Positions 17,224 to 25,329 of a stretch of 64,000 bases of DNA are shown piece after piece. Source of the DNA: Deltaproteobacteria bacterium (GTDB lineage Bacteria > Desulfobacterota > Desulfobacteria > Desulfobacterales > Desulfobacteraceae); NCBI GenBank assembly GCA_013151635.1, contig JAADHV010000054.1:1-64000 (forward strand). The letters are read 5' to 3'. A program made the translations under genes and the position numbers. The notes under the pieces were generated by a model. That model saw nothing but the letters and a program-made list of their open reading frames with translations. It was not told the DNA's origin and searched no databases. Within the stretch, counting starts at the first letter, position 1. Every line of letters begins with the position of its first letter.

Positions 17224-18322
17224 TGCCACACGGGTGGTTGTAAAATTAGGCAGCAATGTAATCACAGCAAGAAACAGCCTTGATCTGGAAGTGATTGAAT
17301 CTATCTCCAGCCAGATTTCAAACCTCATGGGCAGGGGAGTTGAAGTGATCTTGGTATCATCCGGTGCCATGGCAGCCGGGCTCCGAAAAATGGGAATGGC
17401 GAAAAGACCTGATGAAATACCCAGACGTCAGGCAATTTCAGCCATTGGCCAGGGCGGGGTGATGAATGCCTATGAAAAAAGTTTTGCAGCCTGTGATAAA
17501 AAAGTTGCCCAGATTCTTTTAACCGGTGAAGATTTAAATAACCGGAAGCGGTATTTAAATGCAAGAAATACATTACATACGCTTATTGAATGGAAAGTTG
17601 TGCCCATAATTAATGAAAACGACACCATCATGGTTGAGGAAATAAAATTAGGGGATAATGATAATCTTGCAGCCATGATTACATTATTAATGGATGCCGA
17701 TTTTTTATTCATTTTAACGGATATTGAAGGCTTGTATGATAAAGACCCAAGAAAATTTACCGATGCAAGCCTGATCCCGCGGGTGACAAGTTTTAAAGAG
17801 AATATTGAAGAATATGCAAGCCATATTCCGGGAACACTCGGTACCGGGGGAATGCTGAGTAAAATCCAGGCAGCAAGAAAAGTCACTTCGGCCGGAATCC
17901 CGATGATCGTGGCAAGAGGAAATACACCCAATGTATTGTTACGGCTTTTTAAAGGCGAAGACCTTGGCACATATTTTGTTCCCAAAAAAGAAAAAATGGC
18001 CAGCAGGAAATGCTGGATTGCCTATACGCTTGCCCCAAAAGGGAGCCTTATCATTGATGACGGGGCATATCAGGCGGTCAGGCAAAACGGGAAAAGCCTT
18101 TTGCCCATAGGAGTTGTTGCAGTAGAAGGAGACTTTGAAGAAGGCGCTGCCGTGTCTTTCAAAACGCTTTCAAATGAAGTCATCGGAACCGGCCTGGTCA
18201 ATTACAGGTCTTCTGATATCAATTTGATAAAGGGGTTGAAATCCTGCCAGATAGAAGCCTGTCTGGGCGGCAAGCACTATGATGAAGTAATCCATCGCAA
18301 CAACCTTGTGTTAAAAGATTAA
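17201..18322 (+). CDS. proB: Glutamate 5-kinase with C-terminal PUA domain
   Basis: This 373-residue kinase phosphorylates glutamate to gamma-glutamyl phosphate, the first and feedback-controlled step of proline synthesis. The amino acid kinase fold is seen in VVVKLGSNVIT, LVSSGAMAAG, NENDTI, GDNDNLAA and the GTGGMLSKIQAA segment. A PUA domain occupies about 280-360 (KGSLIIDDGAYQAV). Translation starts inside the end of proA (23-nt overlap in another frame), so the two are probably translationally coupled. Confidence 0.95.
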   Translation: MPKQRLINATRVVVKLGSNVITARNSLDLEVIESISSQISNLMGRGVEVILVSSGAMAAGLRKMGMAKRPDEIPRRQAISAIGQGGVMNAYEKSFAACDKKVAQILLTGEDLNNRKRYLNARNTLHTLIEWKVVPIINENDTIMVEEIKLGDNDNLAAMITLLMDADFLFILTDIEGLYDKDPRKFTDASLIPRVTSFKENIEEYASHIPGTLGTGGMLSKIQAARKVTSAGIPMIVARGNTPNVLLRLFKGEDLGTYFVPKKEKMASRKCWIAYTLAPKGSLIIDDGAYQAVRQNGKSLLPIGVVAVEGDFEEGAAVSFKTLSNEVIGTGLVNYRSSDINLIKGLKSCQIEACLGGKHYDEVIHRNNLVLKD

Positions 18323-18351
18323 GTTTTTTTAAAAGACAGAGGATTTTTTTT

Positions 18352-19050
18352 ATGTTTATTAAACAATTTAAATATTCCGCAGATAACCTTGGGTATCTTG
18401 TGTATTCAACAAAACAAGGGGCTGCAATTGATGCCGGGGGAGTTGAAGACACCCTGGCATTTGCAAAAAAAAATAATATTACTATTAAATATGTCACAAA
18501 TACCCATTCCCATTATGATCATACCCCTGGCAACGAGGCCATGCTCAGGAAAACAGGAGCCCTTTTTATTGATTGTAAAAAGATTAAATCAGACCGGATT
18601 TTTCACCTTGACCGGGAAATCCTGGAAGTGTTTCCTACCCCCGGGCACACAGATGACTCTGTTACATTCAAGGCCGATGATTTTTTAGTAACTGGTGATA
18701 CCTTGTTTAACGGTACTGTGGGTAATTGTTTTTCAGGTGATTTCAACGCATTTTTTAAATCTTTAAAGCGCTTGATATCTTTGCCCAAAGATACCAGAAT
18801 CTATGGCGGGCATGATTATGTGGTCGAATCCATGGAAGTTGCAAAATCCATAGAAAAAGACAATTCTTATATTGACGAATACATTAAAAACTATAATCCA
18901 GGGCTGATCGTATCCACTCTGGATGATGAATTAAAAGCAAATCCATATATAAGATTTAATACCCCCGGCATGATAAAGCTTTTACAGGAAAGAAACATGC
19001 CGGCGGATACAGAGCAGGCAAGATTTAATTCAATAATGGAAATATATTGA
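18352..19050 (+). CDS. Metallo-beta-lactamase-fold hydrolase, glyoxalase II-like
   Basis: This 232-residue protein has the MBL zinc motif THSHYDH (HxHxDH), a second histidine in PGHTDDS, the Asp in VTGDTLF and a late His in YGGHDY, as in GloB-like hydroxyacyl-thioester hydrolases. The enzyme probably hydrolyses an S-acyl thiol or related ester; the substrate is not determinable. AGAGGA precedes the ATG and the gene lies 29 nt after proB. A role in thiol or polyamine conjugate metabolism with the following genes is only a guess. Confidence 0.85.
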   Translation: MFIKQFKYSADNLGYLVYSTKQGAAIDAGGVEDTLAFAKKNNITIKYVTNTHSHYDHTPGNEAMLRKTGALFIDCKKIKSDRIFHLDREILEVFPTPGHTDDSVTFKADDFLVTGDTLFNGTVGNCFSGDFNAFFKSLKRLISLPKDTRIYGGHDYVVESMEVAKSIEKDNSYIDEYIKNYNPGLIVSTLDDELKANPYIRFNTPGMIKLLQERNMPADTEQARFNSIMEIY

Positions 19051-19187
19051 ATTAAAATTTTCTAAAATTTTGCTGCCCTTGAAATTCATTATTTAAGATT
19101 TATCTTTATCAGCAACAATTTCTTTTGCGACCATGATGTTTTGTAAAATATAGCAAATATTTTTATTGATTACCGGAGATAGCATTA

Positions 19188-20024
19188 ATGCTTGATAAAA
19201 ATATAAAATTTGTTGGTGATTCCGGGAAGGATGCGTGCTTTGCCCTTGGAAGACAGCTGACGATTGAATACTATGAATGTGGACCCAACCTCCTTTTAGA
19301 CAAAGACTTTGTGGAAAGAGCATTATTAAAAGCTGCAAAAGTCAGCGGAGCAACGATTATCAGCTCTTCTTTTCATGAATTTGCCCCCCAGGGGATAAGC
19401 GGTGTTGTGGTTATAGCCGAATCACACTTTACAGTGCATGCATGGCCGGAACATGACTATGCCGCTGTTGATATATTTACCTGCGGGGACAATATCGATC
19501 TTGAAGTTGCCATTAATTCCATGAAAGAGTCTTTTGAGTCTGAGAATGTTGTCATTTCATCGGATCAGAACAGGGGGATTATTTCCAAATCTTTTGAACA
19601 AAAAAAAATCGGCCAGGTGATTAAAAATTCAAAAATTTACCCGATTTCCTGGAAAAAAGAATATGAACGGAAAAATCCCTGGGGAGTTTTAACCTCTGTT
19701 GATATTTATGACTGTGACCATGAGGGAATAAGAGATGCAGAAAACATTGAACAATTTGTATATGAACTTTGCGATCTTATTGATATGAAGCGGTTCGGGG
19801 AATGCCAGGTGGTTCATTTTGGCGAAGATAAAAAAGTAGAAGGGTTCAGCATGACCCAGCTCATTGAAACCTCTTTGATCTCAGGCCATTTTGCCAATGC
19901 ATCAAACCGGGTTTACCTGGACGTATTCAGTTGTAAATTTTATGAACCCCGTGAGGTTGCGGAATTTGCTGCAAAATTTTTCAAAGGCGATAATTATAAG
20001 ATGCAGATCGCTTTAAGGCAATAA
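19188..20024 (+). CDS. speD: S-adenosylmethionine decarboxylase proenzyme, tandem two-domain form
   Basis: SpeD makes decarboxylated SAM, the aminopropyl donor for spermidine. The N-terminal domain (to about residue 125) has the self-processing site GVVVIAESHFTVHAWPE, with Ser79 as pyruvoyl precursor and His84 and Cys99 at the +5 and +20 positions found in T. maritima-type enzymes. The protein is 278 residues, about twice that class. The second half repeats the fold in diverged form (GFSMTQLIETSLISGH to DVFSC) and keeps Ser229, His234 and Cys249 at the same +5/+20 spacing, though Glu before the Ser is now Thr. It is followed by speE. Confidence 0.9.
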   Translation: MLDKNIKFVGDSGKDACFALGRQLTIEYYECGPNLLLDKDFVERALLKAAKVSGATIISSSFHEFAPQGISGVVVIAESHFTVHAWPEHDYAAVDIFTCGDNIDLEVAINSMKESFESENVVISSDQNRGIISKSFEQKKIGQVIKNSKIYPISWKKEYERKNPWGVLTSVDIYDCDHEGIRDAENIEQFVYELCDLIDMKRFGECQVVHFGEDKKVEGFSMTQLIETSLISGHFANASNRVYLDVFSCKFYEPREVAEFAAKFFKGDNYKMQIALRQ

Positions 20025-20065
20025 TTTAACCGGATTTAAAATAACCCCTGCGTCTGGATAATAAA

Positions 20066-20932
20066 ATGAAAAATCATAATAAAATAATTAATGGCTGGTT
20101 CTCGGAAATCTGTCCCATGTGGCCCGGGATATCACTATCCCTTGAGATAAAAGAAGTTTTATACAGCAAAAAAAGTAAATTCCAGCAGATTGACATGTTC
20201 CAGACAAAAAATCATGGAAAAATGCTTGTCCTGGATGAAATCATCCAATTAACGGAATCTGATGAATTTGCATACCAGGAGATGCTTGCCCATGTTCCCT
20301 TGTTTGCCCACCCGAACCCGGAAGATATTCTGGTCATAGGCGGGGGTGATGGTGGTATTTTAAGGGAGGCCGGCCGCCATGACTGTGTAAAAACCATTGA
20401 TTTTTGTGAGATTGATGAAGATGTCATCAAGGTGTCTAAAGAATTTCTGCCTGACCTTGCCTGTGGATTTGATGACCCCAGGGTTAATATTCATATTACT
20501 GACGGCAGCGCTTTTGTCCTGAAGCAAAAAAATAAATATGATGTGATTATTGTGGATTCATCCGATCCCATAGGCCCTGGCGAGGCACTTTTTGAACGGC
20601 CGTTTTACGAGGGGTTAAAGAAAGCCCTCAGGAAAAACGGTGTTATTGCAACACAGGGGGAATCTTTTTTCCTCCATAAAGAGTGTGTTACTAATCTTGT
20701 GAAAATCACAAAAGAATTGTTTCCTGTTCAGGCATATTCTTATTTCCTGGTTCCGACTTATCCGGGAGGGCATATTGGAATCTGCCTTGGCTCTTTAGGC
20801 CCTGAACTGAAAAAGCCCTGCCGGGGTATTTCCCATAGCCTTCAAACGCAATTAAAATATTATACACCTGAAATTCATGAGGCTTCATTTGTTATGCCTT
20901 ATTTTGCCAGAAAAATGTTTGAAGCCATATAA
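20066..20932 (+). CDS. speE: Spermidine synthase (polyamine aminopropyltransferase)
   Basis: This 288-residue enzyme transfers the aminopropyl group from decarboxylated SAM to putrescine. Motifs are VLVIGGGDGG-type (ILVIGGGDGGILREA), the acidic CEIDEDVIKVSK, and the substrate-binding VDSSDPIGPGEALF. Length is normal. It starts 41 nt after speD, so the pair forms a spermidine unit. Whether the acceptor is putrescine, cadaverine or another diamine cannot be told. No ornithine or arginine decarboxylase gene is nearby. Confidence 0.95.
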   Translation: MKNHNKIINGWFSEICPMWPGISLSLEIKEVLYSKKSKFQQIDMFQTKNHGKMLVLDEIIQLTESDEFAYQEMLAHVPLFAHPNPEDILVIGGGDGGILREAGRHDCVKTIDFCEIDEDVIKVSKEFLPDLACGFDDPRVNIHITDGSAFVLKQKNKYDVIIVDSSDPIGPGEALFERPFYEGLKKALRKNGVIATQGESFFLHKECVTNLVKITKELFPVQAYSYFLVPTYPGGHIGICLGSLGPELKKPCRGISHSLQTQLKYYTPEIHEASFVMPYFARKMFEAI

Positions 20933-20953
20933 ATAAAGAAAAGTCTTTATAAA

Positions 20954-21382
20954 ATGTTGAATAACCCTTTAACAGGCATGATTATCAAAACCGTTAAATC
21001 AGCACCGGAAAATGATTTGATCCGGCTTTACAAGGAAGCTGAATGGTGGGCGCCTTCCTATGACAACGATACCAGATTTTTAAAATCAATTGTCAGGGAT
21101 TCTGCTCTTTTTGCAGGCGCTTTTCTGGGGAAAAGGCTCATCGGCATGGGGCGTGCCCTTTCCGACCTTGCAAGCGATGCTTATATTCAGGATGTTGCAG
21201 TATTAAAAGAGTACAGGGGCAAAGGAATCGGTAAAAAAATTATTAAAACACTGATAAGAGAATTAAAGACAAAAGGTGTTGACTGGATTGGCCTTGTTGC
21301 ACAGCCTGGAACATCTTCCTTCTACAGGGAACTTGGATTTGAAGTGCTAAAAGACCATGTTCCGTTAAAATATAAGGGCTGA
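20954..21382 (+). CDS. GNAT-family N-acetyltransferase
   Basis: This 142-residue protein has the GNAT acetyl-CoA loop VLKEYRGKGIGKKI, a preceding beta-strand AYIQDVAV and a C-terminal FYRELGFEV, all typical of the family. It follows speE by 21 nt and precedes the DUF2156 gene by 4 nt, so it is part of the polyamine operon. Acetylation of a polyamine or an amino acid is plausible but not shown by sequence. Confidence 0.88.
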   Translation: MLNNPLTGMIIKTVKSAPENDLIRLYKEAEWWAPSYDNDTRFLKSIVRDSALFAGAFLGKRLIGMGRALSDLASDAYIQDVAVLKEYRGKGIGKKIIKTLIRELKTKGVDWIGLVAQPGTSSFYRELGFEVLKDHVPLKYKG

Positions 21383-21386
21383 TAAA

Positions 21387-22340
21387 ATGTATAAGGCAGG
21401 GGCTTTGGCTTTAAAGGTAAGCGGGAAATCAGATTTGTCCGAATTCAAAAAATTTACGTTAAATGACAGGGAACTTATCCAGAAATATATAGATATATTC
21501 AAGCCTTTGTCCTGCGAGTATAATTTTGCAAACCTTTACGCCTGGCAGGATACCTGTAAAATGTCGTGGACCCTGTACCAGGAACGGCTCCTGGTTTATG
21601 ACGGAATATCCGGGTATGCCTTCATGCCCCTTGGAGAGGATTTTTATCCTCACGAACTTGTCATTTTGTCACTGAATTTGAAAAATGCAGGTATGTCACC
21701 CAATTTCAGCCTTGTATCTTTAAATTATCTAAAAAGATTTCCTGAAATTGAAGATCATTATATTGTCAAAGAAGAGCCTGATTCAGCAGAATACATTTAC
21801 AATACAAACAGCCTGGATAATCTAACCGGTGTGAAACTTCACAAAAAACGAAATTTAATTTCACAATTCAAACGCTTTTATCCTGATTTTGAAATTCATT
21901 TGTTAAAAGGCAAGTATAGGCAAAAAGCCCTTATGCTGGCACGAAACCTGATGGACAGGCATAAAGAACACTCAGCTACCCTTGATCATGAATTTTATGC
22001 CATGGAAAAAACATTTGATCATTTTGACGAATTAGGGCTGGAGGGTCTTGTAATCAATGTCCGGGAAAAGATTGTTGCTTTTTGTGTTTTCAGTGAATTG
22101 TGCCATTCAACCTATGACATACAGTTTGAGAAAGCTGATACGGATTTTAAAGGGGCAGCCCAGGTAATCAACCAGGAGGCTGCAAAGTACCTTAAAGATA
22201 AATGCCAATACCTGAACCGGGAGCAGGATCTCGGTATTAAAGGCCTTCGCCGGGCAAAAATGTCATATGTCCCTGAAAAACTCATCACGCCGTACAGTCT
22301 TATTTATAACCCTGCAGACCTGCAAGATCCTAATTGGTAA
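21387..22340 (+). CDS. DUF2156-family protein (acyltransferase-like)
   Basis: This 317-residue protein resembles the DUF2156 family, related to the C-terminal aminoacyl-lipid transferase domain of MprF and built from two GNAT-like halves. Typical pieces are the N-terminal FKPLSCEYNFANLYAW, the central LHKKRNLISQFKR and the C-terminal YLNREQDLGIKGLRRAK. No membrane helix is present. It lies immediately after the GNAT gene. Soluble members have no firm function; aminoacyl transfer is a family-level possibility. Confidence 0.8.
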   Translation: MYKAGALALKVSGKSDLSEFKKFTLNDRELIQKYIDIFKPLSCEYNFANLYAWQDTCKMSWTLYQERLLVYDGISGYAFMPLGEDFYPHELVILSLNLKNAGMSPNFSLVSLNYLKRFPEIEDHYIVKEEPDSAEYIYNTNSLDNLTGVKLHKKRNLISQFKRFYPDFEIHLLKGKYRQKALMLARNLMDRHKEHSATLDHEFYAMEKTFDHFDELGLEGLVINVREKIVAFCVFSELCHSTYDIQFEKADTDFKGAAQVINQEAAKYLKDKCQYLNREQDLGIKGLRRAKMSYVPEKLITPYSLIYNPADLQDPNW

Positions 22341-22444
22341 AATCCATTGCTTTTGGCCCATGCTTGATTTATTATTATCAGGTAAGATTCACAATGATGA
22401 GATAAATCAGATTTTATTATCCTGAATATTAAAATATTAGGATT

Positions 22445-23311
22445 ATGGAAAAATCAGAACTTAAAAAAAGACTTTCCAATATAAAAGAGCTTCCAACCCT
22501 TCCAATAGTTGCCAATAATGTTATCCAGCTTACCCAGAACCCTGACAGCACGGCTTTTGAGATCGCAGAAGCAATCTCCCTGGACCAGTCCCTTGCATCC
22601 AGGGTATTAAAAACAGCCAATTCAGCGTATTACGGCTTTCCAAGGAAGATCACCACAATAAACTACGCTATAGTTGTTTTAGGTCTTAACAATATAAAGA
22701 ATATTGTATTGTCCGCATCCATCATGGAACAATTTTCCAGGACAGGTGAAAATCTCCTGCTCGACCGGAGAGATTTCTGGAAGCATTCTCTTTTATGCGG
22801 GATTATTTCAAAGAAAATTTCAGAACACATGAGGATTACGAATTCTGAAGAAATGTTTATGTGCGGGCTTCTTCACGATTTTGGCAAAATGATTTTAGAC
22901 GGTTTTTTCCATGATGAATTTGTTTTAGTCCTTAAATTATCAAATAAGAAAAATTTTACGATGATGGAAGCTGAGAACAAGATATTCGGGTTTAACCATT
23001 CCGGTGTCGGTGCTTTATTGTTAAGGAGATGGAGTCTTCCTCCTTCATTGGTCAAAGCTGTTGAATTTCATCATTCACCCGATAAAAGCCTCAGTGCATT
23101 CCGCATCGCATCCATTGTCCATGTGGCTGATTATTTGTGCCGGAGGATCGGCATTGGCAGCGGCGGTGACAATGTACTGCCTGATTTGAATAAAAAAGCA
23201 TTCAAACTTGTGGAGCTTACGTCAAAACAAATTAATAAGATGAGTCTTCAAATTACAAAAGAATTTAAAGCCGCCACAGGGTTCCTCTATGAGGGAAAAG
23301 AAGATATATGA
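22445..23311 (+). CDS. HDOD-domain signalling protein
   Basis: This 288-residue protein is a single HDOD domain, a catalytically degenerate HD-like fold used in bacterial signalling. It opens with the usual LPTLPIVANNVIQL and shows LKTANSAYYGFPRKITTINYAIVVLG, GLLHDFGKM and VEFHHSP. It is the first gene of a kinase/receiver cluster and overlaps the next gene by ATGA. It may tie the downstream kinase outputs to motility, cell cycle or cyclic-nucleotide signalling; which one is unknown. Confidence 0.9.
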   Translation: MEKSELKKRLSNIKELPTLPIVANNVIQLTQNPDSTAFEIAEAISLDQSLASRVLKTANSAYYGFPRKITTINYAIVVLGLNNIKNIVLSASIMEQFSRTGENLLLDRRDFWKHSLLCGIISKKISEHMRITNSEEMFMCGLLHDFGKMILDGFFHDEFVLVLKLSNKKNFTMMEAENKIFGFNHSGVGALLLRRWSLPPSLVKAVEFHHSPDKSLSAFRIASIVHVADYLCRRIGIGSGGDNVLPDLNKKAFKLVELTSKQINKMSLQITKEFKAATGFLYEGKEDI

Positions 23312-24906
23312 AAACAACATCCCTGGCAAAAGACCGTCAATTCTTAACCCGGACTATTTCAAGCCTCACGGATCAAGTGGATCTGTTTGAAACATTTCAG
23401 GACTTATCTTTGAAAATCATATCCAGGTTTGATCTTGATAATATCCTTAAAACTTTTTGCGTTATTATTAACGAATTAATGAATTATCAATCTGCCACTA
23501 TATTCCTGTTTCAAGAAGACCGTGGGAAAGTTTATAATGCCTTTCAGAAGGGTACCGTGAAAAAGCAGGATATAAAAATGCTTTTGGATGAAAAGATTAT
23601 CAACTGGGTCATGGGAAAAGGGAAATGGACGGTTATAACAGACTTTCAGGATGAAAAAGCCAAACATATTATCAGTATTCTCCCCATAAAAAGTCCTGTC
23701 CGGCCTGTGGGGTATATGGTGATTATAACTGATTTTGAACCCTCCATTTATAACCGGAAACTTGGCTCGATCCTGAATTTTCTGGCATCCCAGACAGCTA
23801 TTGCCATTGAAAACCAGAACCTTTATGCCAGAATAAATAATTCCAATGTTTATATGACGAATATGCTTGAAAGTATCAGCAATGGAATTATGGCAATCGA
23901 TATGAACGGGGGTGTAACCCTGATTAATACGAATGCCACAGCCATTTTAGGCATTAAAGAAAAACCCCCTGCAGGCAGGCATTATAAGCATCTTGTAAAA
24001 GGGAACCTGAAACAAGAGCTTGATAAACTGTTTTCTGCAATTATAGACAAAGGGTTTGTAAACGAATCAATGGTAAACCACTCCCCCTATAAAGAGGTGA
24101 ATATAATAGTCGGCATCACAGCATCTCTTTTGACCGATAGCAACAAAAGAATAATTGGCATTATTTTTATTTTCAGGGACATGTCAGCCTCAAAAGAGAT
24201 AGAGCGGCTCACGAAATTGGATAAAATGAAATCTGAATTCGTATCCAATGTTTCCCACGAGCTCCGTACACCGCTGAGCGTGATAAAAGCTTATAGTGAA
24301 GCATTGTTGACCCAGGTGGAACCAGAGGACCATAACACCAGGGAACAGTTTTTATCTGTGATTGACAATGAGACTGACAGGCTTGGGACCATTGTTTCCA
24401 ATCTTCTTGACCTGTCCCGGATTGAATCTGGAAAATTTGCCCTTGATTACACTGCGGTTTCCCTGAAAGATATAGTCAATTCAGTTATATCTGTTTTTAA
24501 ATCCAAGCTTGACAATATTGATATTTTAACTGATTTTGAAAAAGATCTTCCGATGATTGAAGCAGATGAAGAAAAAATACGGGAGGTCCTTATTAATCTT
24601 ATTGCAAACGGCATTAAATTTTCTCCCATGGGCGGAACCGTTAATATCGTGGTTGAACAGCAGGAAAGCCTTGTTGCATGCAGTATATCAGATACTGGAA
24701 TTGGTATTCCGGAAGATAAAATTTCTCATATATTTGAAAAATTTTTCAGGGTTGACAATTCAGATACCTATAAAATTGAAGGTACGGGTTTAGGGCTTTC
24801 CATAGTTAAGCATATTATCGACTCCCATAAAGGGGAAATTACGGTTGACAGCATTATGGGCAAAGGCTCGGTTTTTACATTCTATCTTCCGCTTAAAAGG
24901 AGTTGA
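23308..24906 (+). CDS. Cytosolic sensor histidine kinase GAF-PAS-HisKA-HATPase
   Basis: This 532-residue kinase has no membrane helix. A GAF domain (about 20-175), a PAS domain (about 185-295), HisKA (VSNVSHELRTPLSVIKAYSEAL) and HATPase (N box NLIANGIKF, G boxes DTGIGIP and GTGLGLSI) follow in order. The H-box is of the PhoR/EnvZ-like HPK1 type. It is translationally coupled to the HDOD gene (4-nt overlap) and directly followed by a stand-alone receiver protein, its probable partner. The signal is intracellular and unknown. Confidence 0.92.
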   Translation: MKTTSLAKDRQFLTRTISSLTDQVDLFETFQDLSLKIISRFDLDNILKTFCVIINELMNYQSATIFLFQEDRGKVYNAFQKGTVKKQDIKMLLDEKIINWVMGKGKWTVITDFQDEKAKHIISILPIKSPVRPVGYMVIITDFEPSIYNRKLGSILNFLASQTAIAIENQNLYARINNSNVYMTNMLESISNGIMAIDMNGGVTLINTNATAILGIKEKPPAGRHYKHLVKGNLKQELDKLFSAIIDKGFVNESMVNHSPYKEVNIIVGITASLLTDSNKRIIGIIFIFRDMSASKEIERLTKLDKMKSEFVSNVSHELRTPLSVIKAYSEALLTQVEPEDHNTREQFLSVIDNETDRLGTIVSNLLDLSRIESGKFALDYTAVSLKDIVNSVISVFKSKLDNIDILTDFEKDLPMIEADEEKIREVLINLIANGIKFSPMGGTVNIVVEQQESLVACSISDTGIGIPEDKISHIFEKFFRVDNSDTYKIEGTGLGLSIVKHIIDSHKGEITVDSIMGKGSVFTFYLPLKRS

Positions 24907-24907
24907 T

Positions 24908-25288
24908 GTGAAATATAAGAAAACCATTCTCATTATAGATGACATGAAACATATAAGGGATATTTTATGGTTCAGTTTGAAACACGAAGGATATAAGCCA
25001 ATCCTTATGGAGAACGGGCCAAAAGGGCTTGAGTATCTCTTTGATAAGAAGAATCATGTGGAACTTATCATCCTTGACGTAATGATGCCGGAAATGGATG
25101 GGTTTGAGGTTCTTGAAAAAATACGGACGTCCAATGATCCTGCCTCAAAAACCCCTGTGATTATGCTGACGGCCAAAGCGCAGAAAGACGATGTGATAAA
25201 AGGTATGAAAAGAGGTGCCAATGGATATATTCTAAAACCATATAAATTTACAGACGTCCTTGCAAAGGTTGAAAACTTTATTGGATAA
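24908..25288 (+). CDS. Single-domain response regulator (REC only)
   Basis: The receiver has 126 residues when started at GTG 24908, which has AAAAGGAG five bases upstream and lies one base after the kinase stop. A longer frame from 24845 would overlap the kinase gene by 60 nt and add non-receiver sequence. The acidic pocket (IIDD), phospho-acceptor Asp (ILDVMMPEMDG), Thr (MLTAKA) and Lys (LKPYKF) are all present. It has no output domain, so it acts by protein binding or as a phosphate relay with the kinases on either side. Confidence 0.88.
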   Translation: MKYKKTILIIDDMKHIRDILWFSLKHEGYKPILMENGPKGLEYLFDKKNHVELIILDVMMPEMDGFEVLEKIRTSNDPASKTPVIMLTAKAQKDDVIKGMKRGANGYILKPYKFTDVLAKVENFIG

Positions 25289-25329
25289 GGATATTGGGAA
25301 TCCTATTTTTAAAGGTGGTAAACCAATCC

